A stretch of 64,000 bases of DNA, taken from assembly GCF_002355855.1 (NCBI RefSeq), contig NZ_AP017655.1:2731001-2795000 (forward strand). Reading direction: 5' to 3'. Under the pieces are notes generated by a model, which was given only the letters and a program-made list of their open reading frames with translations, had not been told where the DNA came from and did no database searches. Origin of the DNA: Sphingobium cloacae. GTDB lineage: Bacteria > Pseudomonadota > Alphaproteobacteria > Sphingomonadales > Sphingomonadaceae. This document shows positions 25,711 through 35,291 of the stretch, piece by piece (the stretch's first letter is position 1; each line of letters opens with the position of its first letter). The position numbers and the translations under genes are program-made.

Positions 25711-28439
25711 GTGGAGCCATACGTGAGATTGCCGTCTGACAGTGAGCCGGGCAACGCGGCCTCAGCAGAGGCCAGGCCAAGAAATGTGGCTGCGCGGGTA
25801 GCGCCGACGTAAATGTACCTTTCAAACATTTCAGGTTGTTGGCTCGCAAGAATTTCGACGTCCAAAAAGAACACTGCTTCGAATTCGAGCCCCTTGATGT
25901 GCTCGATCGGAAAAATCCTCACGTCGTTGGTCTTTCCGATCGCCTCCCCGTCTGCATAAGCCTTCGCTTTGAGGCTGAGATCCGCGAGCTTACTATTCAA
26001 AGCTTCGGTCAGGGCCGCCATGTTGCTCTGGTCAGGCAGAAGAATTGCAATGGTCGGCAAATTTCCGTCAGAGAGTGCTTGTATCTCCTTGATACGCGCG
26101 ATGAGCCAGGAGGTTTTTGCGTCATTGGTTTCAAGAGAAAGTCCGCATACCGGATCGTACCCGACGTTCTCCCCATAATCTGGCGCCTGATGCTCTATCG
26201 CAGCGCCCTGCGATACCGCGAGCTGCCGCGCAAATGCGGCCAGCTTCCGGCTTTGCCGATAGGTCACGCTGATATGGTGCGACTCAAGTTGCGGCGCGAC
26301 CCAGTCAAGCTCAGCGACTGACCGGCTGCCCCACATCGTGAGGCGCTGATTGAAATCGCCGGACAAGAAAAGCGAGCGGGTTTGCGAACGAGCAAGCGCC
26401 GCCATGCACGCCAATTGGACCGGCGAGAAGTCGGTAGCTTCGTCGACCAATATCTGGTTTCGCTGAAGACTGGCGACCGTTTCGAATATGGGTTGGCTAC
26501 GTTCAGCAAGTCTGGAGGCCACTATGCGATCGCGCTGAAAGCTGACCGCAACCCGCAACATGCAAAGCATGATGAGGTCAACTTCGGCCGGATGCACCTG
26601 AGACGACGCGCCGGCCTTCTCGCCGTACCAACGATTTTCCGATCGCATAGTGCGACGAAAGCGCCGGTAGCGTGCCGGTACACGGCGCAAGTAGTTCGAG
26701 GGCGCATTGGCCAGTCTGCCCGCCGCGCGCTGGAGCAACAGGACCTTCCCGACATCCTTGAGATCAGGGATTGCAAGGTCTCGCTCTTGCAAGAAGGCTA
26801 GGATTTGACCGGCCCGGCTTGCCGCTGCGGGTCGCCCGCCAGATGCTTGGCGTATGGCCAAGGCCCGCATTGCGCGCCTGAAGATGTCGGCTACCTGTCG
26901 TCTGCCTTGCAGAACGGGACGTGCGCTCTCTGTTTCTTCGACAACCTCGTCATCGCTTTCGTCATCCTCGGGTTCTTCATCTTCGCCGTCGTCGCGGCTT
27001 TCGTCCAGCATTGCGGTGATCTTGACGGCAAGATCATCAAGCAAAGCGGGGTTGGCACTCGCCAGAACTTTCAACGGCTGGGCTAGCGCACCGCCCGTGT
27101 TCTCACCCAACTGCCGGGCAAGTGCGATCAGTTCCTCCCGAAGACCCGCCAATTCACCGATAAGCTGGATGATATTGCCGCTGGATCGCGCCAAAGAGGC
27201 GGAAACCCGCCGTCCAATAGCGGCGGCGCGCCCGTCGCCCGCTTCGACCAGGCGCACTGCCTCTGTCTGCAATTGCTTGACGAAATCCTCAGCCTGCCAG
27301 GTATCAAACGTTTCGAACCAGTCGATCTGATTGAGCAGGGTACCATCGGCTAGCCACGTGTCATCTGCAGGTTGTGGCATCGTCAGGCCGCCGCCACTGC
27401 CCTTGCGCAGGATACCAAGCCGGTTGCGGGCCACATCCCATCGATAATCATCCCAGGTTTTCAGCCGTTCATCGTGTGTCGGAACGCCTTCTTTGCCGAG
27501 GGCCTCCTTCACATACAGACGCAGCAATTCTGTGGGCGTGAACAAGATCCAGCTGTCGGCATGCACCAGCCCTGCCGCGTCGACCCCTTCAACGAGCGAC
27601 TTCTCCTCCTCCTCGAGATAAGCGAAGTCCAGTTTTTGGCGCAAGCGCCGCACCATCGTGGTCGTCTTGCCAGTGCCCGGAGGCCCGAGCACCGCGATCT
27701 GCCGATCGATGGGCAGGCGGAAAATCGTATCCTGAAACTTGTCGAGGATCGGAGCGATGCGCAGTTGCATGGCTGTAAGGGCATCGCGTTTGATGCCGTC
27801 GTATTCGTTGGCATTGCTGTCTTCGGTCGCCCCTTCCTCCAGCCATTTATCGAGTGCATCAATGGCATCGGCTGAAAAGCCGTCCTCGCGAAGCAATTCG
27901 CGCAGTGACTTGAACGAACGGGGCGGGGCATCTTCGCGGAATTCAACGGCTGGCTGCGAATCCCAGCCAACGCCGTCTTCCTGCGCCCTGAATGTCATCT
28001 TTTCACGGACAAGAAACCACCGCGAGCCGCCCGGAGCGGGGATCTCTACGTCTTCCCCAATAGAACGTGGGGCCAGCCTGCCCATCGGGCTCATGTAGCT
28101 GCACAACGGATACTTGGTGGAGGAAACCGTCCCGGCGGGCGAGATGTAAAGCGTTTGCAGCGTCTCATCTTCGCCTTCGATCACCAGCCGTGCGATCGCG
28201 GGCTCGTGTCGCAAGCGCTGGAGATTTGAGACTCGGCCTTCATTCTGATCGCGCAGATTGGCCGAAAGTTTTTCGGCCGTCGCTTCGTTGACGATGGCAA
28301 AGGAATCGAGCGTCACCCCGCGGCGCGACAGATCGGCACTTGCCGAGGCGGCAATGCTCTCAAACGCATCAAGCGCTTCGCGTGCAACCGGTTTCAGGTC
28401 TTTCAATTCAGCCCCCTTTGTTGATTGCGTCATGCTCAC
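25704..28439 (-). CDS. UvrD/SF1-like helicase
   Basis: 911 residues. Walker A GPPGTGKTTT at 252-261, Walker B ILVDEATDFSPVQ about 670, GDFNQRL (SF1 motif III), and C-terminal motifs IKGLEFEAVFF and YVGATRAATFLGL (motifs V and VI). This is a complete SF1A helicase core. A very acidic stretch (about 485-512, runs of Asp/Glu) lies inside a large insert, and the first 240 residues form an accessory domain. The start is a GTG overlapping the preceding stop (GTGA); an ATG two codons later is an alternative. It likely moves along or unwinds DNA for the HNH nuclease encoded next. Confidence 0.85.
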   Translation of the reverse strand: MSMTQSTKGAELKDLKPVAREALDAFESIAASASADLSRRGVTLDSFAIVNEATAEKLSANLRDQNEGRVSNLQRLRHEPAIARLVIEGEDETLQTLYISPAGTVSSTKYPLCSYMSPMGRLAPRSIGEDVEIPAPGGSRWFLVREKMTFRAQEDGVGWDSQPAVEFREDAPPRSFKSLRELLREDGFSADAIDALDKWLEEGATEDSNANEYDGIKRDALTAMQLRIAPILDKFQDTIFRLPIDRQIAVLGPPGTGKTTTMVRRLRQKLDFAYLEEEEKSLVEGVDAAGLVHADSWILFTPTELLRLYVKEALGKEGVPTHDERLKTWDDYRWDVARNRLGILRKGSGGGLTMPQPADDTWLADGTLLNQIDWFETFDTWQAEDFVKQLQTEAVRLVEAGDGRAAAIGRRVSASLARSSGNIIQLIGELAGLREELIALARQLGENTGGALAQPLKVLASANPALLDDLAVKITAMLDESRDDGEDEEPEDDESDDEVVEETESARPVLQGRRQVADIFRRAMRALAIRQASGGRPAAASRAGQILAFLQERDLAIPDLKDVGKVLLLQRAAGRLANAPSNYLRRVPARYRRFRRTMRSENRWYGEKAGASSQVHPAEVDLIMLCMLRVAVSFQRDRIVASRLAERSQPIFETVASLQRNQILVDEATDFSPVQLACMAALARSQTRSLFLSGDFNQRLTMWGSRSVAELDWVAPQLESHHISVTYRQSRKLAAFARQLAVSQGAAIEHQAPDYGENVGYDPVCGLSLETNDAKTSWLIARIKEIQALSDGNLPTIAILLPDQSNMAALTEALNSKLADLSLKAKAYADGEAIGKTNDVRIFPIEHIKGLEFEAVFFLDVEILASQQPEMFERYIYVGATRAATFLGLASAEAALPGSLSDGNLTYGSTW

Positions 28440-28777
28440 CGATACCCCTCCGTGCGGGGTCGCATGCCGCCTGTTACCAGCGCGTCATAGGCGGCGAGGA
28501 CGAGGCGCCTTGTTCGGTATTCGCCGTGTTTGGCGATTTCGTTCTTTTGCAGGACGCGGAAGGTTTCGCTGGGGTAGTCTGCGCCCATCACGTCCTTGGG
28601 GTCCAGCACATAGCGCAGCTCGTCGCGGGTCAGGCCATAGGCCAGCGCATACCAGCCATCGAGCTCGGCGCGCAGATGGGCGCGGCGGTCTTCGTCCCAC
28701 GCGAAGGGTTGGCCGTCATAGCCCAGATCGCGGGCGAAGGGGGCCATGTAGTTGCCGGTGGTGGCCAATATCAGCAC
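28436..28777 (-). pseudogene. orphan C-terminal tail of an Eco57I-like methyltransferase
   Basis: 113 codons beginning LATTGNYMAPFARDLGYDG and containing LTRDELRYVLDPKDVMGADYPSETFRVLQKNE, the usual C-terminal tail of large Eco57I-type adenine methyltransferases. The present methyltransferase (29215-32502) ends without such a tail, and this fragment lies out of frame, GC-rich, on the far side of an AT-richer block. I read it as the leftover end of the ancestral gene after its specificity region was replaced. A GTG at 28777 could start it, so a free tail peptide may be made. Confidence 0.75.
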
Positions 28778-28780
28778 TCG

Positions 28781-29218
28781 TCAGGGCATCACTACGATAG
28801 TGTCCATTCCGGCAGATGTAATGTACTCAACATCAATCGGGTCGCGGTGATGTCGGCCAAGGTTTGCAAACCCTGCGGGATCAACGATCACATACCCCTG
28901 CGACGCAAAACCACCAGACTGTCGAACATTTCCTGAGTAAGTAACTACGAATGTTCGACCAGGAAACACGATTGGATTGGAGTAGCCTATCGCGTTTAGC
29001 CACACGACGGTCACTAGGCGCGAGTAAGGCTGAGGCGGCCTATTGGCTACTGCTGCAGCTCTCAGGTAGGAGTCCAAATTTTGATATCCGCCGGCCAAGT
29101 CCATTCCTGTGACCCGCCTTTTGAGGCGGTTTAACTCGCCTGTGTCTTTGACCCGGATTCCCATTGTATTGCCGTCATTGCCCTGATCCCAGATTTTAAA
29201 TTTATTTGGCATCTTCAT
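28781..29218 (-). CDS. unknown 145-aa protein between methyltransferase and its old tail
   Basis: It starts at an ATG overlapping the methyltransferase stop (ATGA, 29215-29218), so it is translationally coupled. Soluble, beta-rich in the second half (LVTVVWLNAIG, VVFPGRTFVVTYSG-like strands), with a late His-His-Arg-Asp (about 123-126) before DVEYITSAGMDTIVV. No signal peptide, membrane helix or known motif. Base composition is AT-richer than the operon genes around it and matches the swapped 3' half of the methyltransferase, so it probably arrived with that segment. A partner or modulator of the methyltransferase is possible; function unknown. Confidence 0.6.
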   Translation of the reverse strand: MKMPNKFKIWDQGNDGNTMGIRVKDTGELNRLKRRVTGMDLAGGYQNLDSYLRAAAVANRPPQPYSRLVTVVWLNAIGYSNPIVFPGRTFVVTYSGNVRQSGGFASQGYVIVDPAGFANLGRHHRDPIDVEYITSAGMDTIVVMP

Positions 29219-32200
29219 CTCCTCATCAATACCGCTTCCGGCAAATCCAAATCAGCTAAGAATCCCTTTTTCATGGTCATTGCACCGCCTCCGAGCGCAT
29301 TGCCACCGAGTTCGTCTTTCATTTTATCAAGAACGAGATCGGAAAGAAGATAATCAAGAAGAAACTGAAGCCTAGAAATATTGTTAGACTCGTCAAATAC
29401 CGAGAACGTCGCAACTGCCCCAATATCTGTGCCATATTCGTCAAGATAAGCTTCCAAAATAGGCGAAAGACCGGCGATAAGAATTTTCGGACGTTTTGAG
29501 TTTCTGACTCGCTTATTTATAGAATTTGGCAAGAGGTCACTCTCCAGAAGTCGCGGAAATTTATAAGATTTCTTGAGATAACGACACTCATCCCTCCCCC
29601 AGAAGCAAGCTCGGGGGTCTATCAGGCCGGTCGTAATCAGCCTTTGGCCAGCACCAAATTCGTCATCAATGATTGCTTCTCTGATATCGTATGCGTCTGC
29701 GGTCGTCATGCTACCAGCAACATCAAAATGATCTCCTAGCCTTTCCCCTGTTGCCGCCACAATCTTTCTATCCGCCCAGACAGAAGAAACTATAGACCAC
29801 CAATTGTTCGAGAAATCCGAACTAGTTTTCCACTGAATATCTCCAATATTACTCCTACTAACCTTTACGCCACCATCGTTGCGAAGGGTCAACAAAGCGA
29901 TGTCTATCGTAGCACCAAAAAAAAGATCTCTTTCCGGTGGGCAATAGATCATTGAAGGCCTCAGTCGGCTGTTAAGGGACTTTCGAAGCTCTTCCGTTGT
30001 CGGACTGTTTAAGATAATTCGAGGTAAGACTAAACCCGACGAACCAGCAGGGCGCGCTACATCCGAAACTAGACTCAGAAATCTCGCTGAAAGGTCAGCT
30101 GCACCTTTGACGCCTGATGTTCGAAATTTTATGGCTTCGAAATCTCGTGCATTTGATAACTCATTCTCAATCGCATTGGCGAAGGGTGGATTGCCAAGCA
30201 CGACATCGAAACCTCCCTTGCCGATCATCACCTCTGGAAAGGCCAGCGGCCAGTGGAAGGCGCGAGCATAGCCCGCCGCTTCGACTGCGGCTGCCTCGAG
30301 CGGACCGTAAATCTGCCCTCCGCCAAGTCGGGTGCGCAAATGCGACGTCGTCGGCACCGTCACGCTGTTGGCGTTGGCGGGCACGCCGCCCTTCTTGGGC
30401 AGCAGGAACCCGGCGATATAAAGATCGCAGGCGACCTTGGTGGCATAACGCTTAGGATCAGCCTCCCACGCGGCAAAGCGGCGGCGCTTTTCTGCAATCT
30501 GAGCCACGCTGTCTTCGGGCAGATGGCGCAAGTCATCCATCGTCGCGGCCAGCCTGGCCGGGGGCAGCGTGCCGCCGCCGCCGATGAAATCGAGCGTGCC
30601 CTGGCCCTTCTTCTCATCCTTGTTGCGCTTGGCGAAATACTTCGCCGTATCCTTGTCGTCGCCGGTCAGCGGCTTGTAGGCATCATCGGGAATGCCCTCA
30701 TCCAGCGCCTTAAGATCGAACACGCCCAGCAGGCTATCCCCGCATTGAATATTGGCATCAAGGAAGCCCAGCGGCTTGCCCGGCTCCACCGATTCAATCC
30801 ACAGCGCCACCTTGGCCAGCTCAATCGCCATCGGGTTGCGGTCTACCCCGTGGATGCAGTTGCGCACCACATCGCGCATCGCCGCATTGTAATCGGGCGC
30901 ATCGGGATTGCGCAGCTGCGCCACCCGCGTCGCCATTCGACGTGCCGCGCCCAGCAGGAAGTGGCCTGATCCGCAGGCGGGATCGATGACGTTCAGCTCA
31001 AGGATGGCGTCCGCGCCGCCTTCTGCCTCGGCCCGTTCCAGCACCGGATCGAGTGCGCTGTCGAGCAGGCACTGCACCAGACTGTCCGGCGTGTAGTAGC
31101 TGCCCGAAACCTTGCGTGCATTGCCACGCGCTTCTGCGCCGCCCGCAAATTCGAAGGTACGTCCGTCGTCCTTGCGTGTGGGCACGAGTTCGAGCAGCCC
31201 TTCGTACACGCTGCCCAGTTCCTCGGTCGCCATATCGCGCCAGTTGATCCGCACGCGGCGGCCATCCTCGATCAGCCAACCCAGCTTGAACGCAGCGGCC
31301 AACAGCGCGCGGTTAGGGATTTGCGCAGCGTCGAGATCGGGCGTGAGCGAACGGTCGAACAGGCCGCCGAGTGCCGGGAGGCCCAGCAGCTTCTCGCCAC
31401 GTTCCAACGCGCGGAACGTGACCTTCACGCCCTCCCAGGCATCATGGTGATGATCATGCGCGTTGCGGCGTGTCGACCGGTCTCTGGCCCAAGCGAAACC
31501 ATAGTTGTTGCTGTAGAGGTCGCGCACCGCCTTGGGCGTTGCAGGCGGGTGCAGCAGGTCGCGGTCTTCGGCTACGCCAAGGAAGATCAGGCGATAGACC
31601 ACGCGCAGCAACTGTTCGAACAGGTGCGGCATGGTCAGCTGGTTGGTATCGAGCCGTTCCCGGATGGCGGGATTGGCATCGAGGATGCCTTGCCCCAGCG
31701 CCATCAGCGCTTCCTCGACATTGACGCGCAACCGCTCACGTGCGGACGTACCCGCCCGCATGCCAGCCTCGCGCCAGCGTTCTAGCGCGCAATCGCTGGC
31801 CGCCGCGCCCTCGGCTCCAAAACGGCTCGCGTGGATCAGCAGCCACAGCGCCGCGAAATCGGCGAACATCTCGTCGCGGAAGACCGCGCCAAGGTCTGCC
31901 TCGATCCATGCAGGCCGGGTCAGGCTGGCATTGTCACGCATCAGCCGCACGCGGTCGCCCGCAAAAACGAGGCCCCACAGGAAATCCGGGTTCGCGTTCA
32001 GCCAGTCCTGCAACAGGACGGTCGGCGAACGGCGCGCAATGCGGCCGTCGGCACCATCGCCGAACTCGGGAAGCGCCCGGGCAAACCCGTCGCCAGCCTT
32101 GCCCTTGTCGGCCGGTGCCGGAGGCGCGATGACCACGGGCACACGCCCACCCTTGGCTTCCCATGCAATGGTGAAGCGTCGATCCTCGCGCATGTGGTGG

Positions 32201-32502
32201 TGCGGCCCGGTCAGTTCAAAGCCGAATGCCTGCTCGAGCAGATTGCGGGCGAACTCCGCCGTCTGCTGCATCGTCGGCTGTTCGAGCCGTGCGTAACCCT
32301 GCCAATGGGCCTGGGCGATACGGAAATAGCGCGTGATCTCGTCGCGCAGGCCCGTGCCCTTGGGGCAGCCATAATCAGCCGCAGTCTTCTGGTCGGGCGC
32401 GGCAGAAGCGATGGCCTGAACCTGATTGGGTGCAATCAGTCCGCCTTCGATGGTGAGCGCGGCAAAGCCTGTGTCACTTGCGCGTTTGGTGGGCCGGGAC
32501 AT
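29215..32502 (-). CDS. Eco57I-type N6-adenine DNA methyltransferase (DrmMI-like)
   Basis: 1095 residues. AdoMet-binding motif [12 protein letters not shown] (507-517), a second conserved [18 protein letters not shown] (551-568) and catalytic NPPF (771-774) define a gamma-type adenine methyltransferase. The first 450 residues are the helical N-terminal region of large Eco57I/PglX/DrmMI-like enzymes. From about residue 776 the DNA is visibly AT-richer and continues so into the next gene; this part would hold the target-recognition domain. The normal C-terminal tail is missing and found separately at 28436-28777. It would mark host DNA so that the helicase-nuclease proteins spare it. It shares one base with the SNF2 gene stop (TGATG). 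Confidence 0.85.
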   Translation of the reverse strand: MSRPTKRASDTGFAALTIEGGLIAPNQVQAIASAAPDQKTAADYGCPKGTGLRDEITRYFRIAQAHWQGYARLEQPTMQQTAEFARNLLEQAFGFELTGPHHHMREDRRFTIAWEAKGGRVPVVIAPPAPADKGKAGDGFARALPEFGDGADGRIARRSPTVLLQDWLNANPDFLWGLVFAGDRVRLMRDNASLTRPAWIEADLGAVFRDEMFADFAALWLLIHASRFGAEGAAASDCALERWREAGMRAGTSARERLRVNVEEALMALGQGILDANPAIRERLDTNQLTMPHLFEQLLRVVYRLIFLGVAEDRDLLHPPATPKAVRDLYSNNYGFAWARDRSTRRNAHDHHHDAWEGVKVTFRALERGEKLLGLPALGGLFDRSLTPDLDAAQIPNRALLAAAFKLGWLIEDGRRVRINWRDMATEELGSVYEGLLELVPTRKDDGRTFEFAGGAEARGNARKVSGSYYTPDSLVQCLLDSALDPVLERAEAEGGADAILELNVIDPACGSGHFLLGAARRMATRVAQLRNPDAPDYNAAMRDVVRNCIHGVDRNPMAIELAKVALWIESVEPGKPLGFLDANIQCGDSLLGVFDLKALDEGIPDDAYKPLTGDDKDTAKYFAKRNKDEKKGQGTLDFIGGGGTLPPARLAATMDDLRHLPEDSVAQIAEKRRRFAAWEADPKRYATKVACDLYIAGFLLPKKGGVPANANSVTVPTTSHLRTRLGGGQIYGPLEAAAVEAAGYARAFHWPLAFPEVMIGKGGFDVVLGNPPFANAIENELSNARDFEAIKFRTSGVKGAADLSARFLSLVSDVARPAGSSGLVLPRIILNSPTTEELRKSLNSRLRPSMIYCPPERDLFFGATIDIALLTLRNDGGVKVSRSNIGDIQWKTSSDFSNNWWSIVSSVWADRKIVAATGERLGDHFDVAGSMTTADAYDIREAIIDDEFGAGQRLITTGLIDPRACFWGRDECRYLKKSYKFPRLLESDLLPNSINKRVRNSKRPKILIAGLSPILEAYLDEYGTDIGAVATFSVFDESNNISRLQFLLDYLLSDLVLDKMKDELGGNALGGGAMTMKKGFLADLDLPEAVLMRR

Positions 32503-35291
32503 CAGTTGACCTCCGGCAGAAGAACATAGAGGCCAATGATATCCGCAGGGAGGACCGGGGTCACCTTGACGGTCGCACCGCCGCCTGCCGCTTCGGTCAG
32601 ACGCAGATGATCGTGAGACAGGGCTTCACCCCTTTGATGCGCGAAAGCCTCAATGGCCGGGCGATAAGCGGAGAGACGCTCATGCGCGGCCTCGATCTGC
32701 CTAATACGGGCGCTTTCATCCATGTTGCTTGATGCCTCGGCCTCAAGCAGCGACAGCGCGCCTTCGGCATTGAGCGCGACATCCTGACCGAGGCCAGAGA
32801 AGGCAAGCCCTGTAGCCTCTTCGGCCAGCAGCAGCCGGTTCAGACGTCCGCTCGTCACCAGCTTGTAGCGCAGCCGCAGGACGAGCAGCGTCGTCATCTG
32901 GGTGACCGCCCGGGTCCGCCAGACGCCGGCGCGGCCAAGGGCCTTGCCGTCTGCGCCAGCAGGATCGAGTGCGCCTTCGGCGAGTGTTTCTGCCAGCACC
33001 GCGACGATAGGATGCACTCGCCCGACATAAGTGATGCCGGGAAGTGGATCATCCTCAAAGCTGATCCGCCTTGTCCCTTTAAGCCCGCGCTGCTGGAGCC
33101 GTTCGCGCATAATGTCAGGCAGGAAATCGGTGTGCAGAAGGGAGTGACCCTTTGAAGCCTCAAGCGGGGCCTGCACGCGCTTCAGAGCCCGCTCTGTGAA
33201 ACGGGAGACTTCTTGCGGGCCTCCGTTGAGCGCCCGCATCTTGCGCCATTCGGGCAGCACTTCATCCGGCTTCAGCGCGCCTTGTGCATAGCGTGCGCGG
33301 CTGGCTTTGGCGCCTTCCGCCGTATCGCGCCATTGGCGTTCGAACAGCTCGGCCCCCGGGCCGAAATCAAAAGCCATCTGGCTGCGCGCGCTACCGCCGC
33401 GATGAAGCAGAACCGCCTGCATCAGCGCCGAAGTCACGCTCTCCTGATCCTCCGGCATCGGAACGCTGACGCCGGTAGCCTTTTCGATGGCTTCAGCTTT
33501 GCGCAGGATCACGTTGAGAACGGCACCGTCGATGGGGCTGTTGTCGCCATACATCATGATCGAGCGCACGACCTTCGCCCGCTGGCCGAACCGGTCGACC
33601 CGGCCTTCGCGCTGTTGGTGCCGTGTCGGGTTCCAGCTGAGATCATAATGGACCACCGCATCGAACAGGCTCTGGAGGTTGATCCCCTCCGACAGGCAGT
33701 CCGTCGCCACCAGGATACGGTTCTCATGCGGCTCCAGCGCATCCACCCTAACCCGGCGTTCGTCGGGTGCCAGCGTGCCAGTCACCACCGCGATCTGATG
33801 TTTTGGGAAGATTGTACGCAGCGTTTCCCCCAGCGCCTCTGCCGTTGCAATAAAGCGGCAGAAAATGACCGGTTTCACGCCGTCCTTCAGCAAGGGACGA
33901 AGTTCGGCAACAAGCTGCCTCACCTTCGGATCGTCATCACGCCTGCTGCACAAGGTTTGTGCAAGGTCGATCAGACCGCGCAGCGCAGCTCCCTCTTCGC
34001 CATGCTCACTCGCGGTCGCGGGTTCTACATCGCTGTCATTGAGCACGCCGTCCTCAGCATCGAAGACCACCGGCTCGATTGCTTCCTCCTCAGCCATCCC
34101 GCCCAGCCGATTACGCAGGGCACTCAAGGCCGCAGCGGGCGATGAGCCAACGCAGCGCATCAGGGCCAACGTTCCCCAGAAGGCAAGGCGACGATGGCGC
34201 TGATCGGACCCGGCGCGCTCGGTCACCGACAGGCAATAGTCCAGCACAGCATCCTGAAATGCCGCGAAGTCTCCTGTCAGCGTGAACGGCGCTTCCTTGG
34301 CCTCGTGTTTCGCAAAGGCGCGCTGTTCGTCCCAGCCGTCCTGAATGTCTGGGCGGCGACGCTGTACAAAATGCTGCGCCAGACGTCGGGCGTAGCGCTC
34401 TCGGGCATTGCTGTCGCCCGCATCGGGGCCGCCCTGCAGATCCTTGTGCACAAGGCCAAGCAAGCGATCGTAGGCCACAGTGTCGCCGCTATGTGGCGTG
34501 GCTGTGAGCAGGAGCAAGTGCCGCTCGCCTTCTGCGGCAAGTCGCTCAAGCAAATCGTAGCGTTGATGCTTGCCACGTTCGTTGCCGACGCAGGCATGCG
34601 CCTCATCGACAATCACAAAGGGGGGGCACGCCCGAGCAAAATCGTCCCGGCGACTGTCGGCCTTGATGTAGTCGAGACTGACGACCGTAAAGGGATAGGC
34701 CTCGAAGAGGCTTTGTGAGGTGGGCAGCCCGCGCTCAAGACCGCGCGCCCTAGCAGCAGTTACAGCAACCGCGTCGATATCGAACTTTTCGCCAAGTTCG
34801 CTAACCCATTGGTCGACGAGATGCGGCGGGCAGAGCACGGCAAAGCGATCAACGATCCCGCGATCCAGCCATTCGCGCAGGATCATACCCGCCTCGATGG
34901 TTTTGCCTATGCCGACATCGTCTGCGATCAGCAGCCGAGCAACCGATTGCTTGAGTGCCATCATGAGCGGAACAAGCTGATATGCGCGAGGCTCTACCCC
35001 GAGATGGGCCGCGCTTCGAAATGGCCCAGCCCCGCGGCGAAGCGACAGCCGTAAAGCATCTGCCAGCAATCTGGCTCCATCCTGTGTGTCCAGGCGATCC
35101 GAGGTCGGTGCGGCAAAGCTTGCGGCCGAAACTGGAGATGTTTCCAGCGCGGGTGCAATCAGCTGAGCGTCATCATCCGTGCCCGACAATGGCCGCACAT
35201 TGAGCAACTCTTCCGACGGGGAAGGCAGAACAATCCATTCGCGGCCACGCGCGCGCACCATGTCTCCGGGAGAAAAAACAATCGCGTTCAT
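32502..35291 (-). CDS. SNF2-type helicase (DrmD-like)
   Basis: 929 residues. SF2/SNF2 motifs in order: DDVGIGKTIEAG (I, 124-135), DEAH (II, 229-232), LTATPHSG (III, about 262-269), FCRFIATAEAL (IV), ATDCLSEGINLQ (V) and QREGRVDRFGQ (VI, about 560). The split around about 380-450 and the C-terminal 330 residues match the overall form of DrmD, the SNF2 helicase of class 1 DISARM. It probably translocates on double-stranded DNA. It overlaps the giant helicase gene by four bases upstream and touches the methyltransferase gene downstream. Confidence 0.85.
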   Translation of the reverse strand: MNAIVFSPGDMVRARGREWIVLPSPSEELLNVRPLSGTDDDAQLIAPALETSPVSAASFAAPTSDRLDTQDGARLLADALRLSLRRGAGPFRSAAHLGVEPRAYQLVPLMMALKQSVARLLIADDVGIGKTIEAGMILREWLDRGIVDRFAVLCPPHLVDQWVSELGEKFDIDAVAVTAARARGLERGLPTSQSLFEAYPFTVVSLDYIKADSRRDDFARACPPFVIVDEAHACVGNERGKHQRYDLLERLAAEGERHLLLLTATPHSGDTVAYDRLLGLVHKDLQGGPDAGDSNARERYARRLAQHFVQRRRPDIQDGWDEQRAFAKHEAKEAPFTLTGDFAAFQDAVLDYCLSVTERAGSDQRHRRLAFWGTLALMRCVGSSPAAALSALRNRLGGMAEEEAIEPVVFDAEDGVLNDSDVEPATASEHGEEGAALRGLIDLAQTLCSRRDDDPKVRQLVAELRPLLKDGVKPVIFCRFIATAEALGETLRTIFPKHQIAVVTGTLAPDERRVRVDALEPHENRILVATDCLSEGINLQSLFDAVVHYDLSWNPTRHQQREGRVDRFGQRAKVVRSIMMYGDNSPIDGAVLNVILRKAEAIEKATGVSVPMPEDQESVTSALMQAVLLHRGGSARSQMAFDFGPGAELFERQWRDTAEGAKASRARYAQGALKPDEVLPEWRKMRALNGGPQEVSRFTERALKRVQAPLEASKGHSLLHTDFLPDIMRERLQQRGLKGTRRISFEDDPLPGITYVGRVHPIVAVLAETLAEGALDPAGADGKALGRAGVWRTRAVTQMTTLLVLRLRYKLVTSGRLNRLLLAEEATGLAFSGLGQDVALNAEGALSLLEAEASSNMDESARIRQIEAAHERLSAYRPAIEAFAHQRGEALSHDHLRLTEAAGGGATVKVTPVLPADIIGLYVLLPEVN

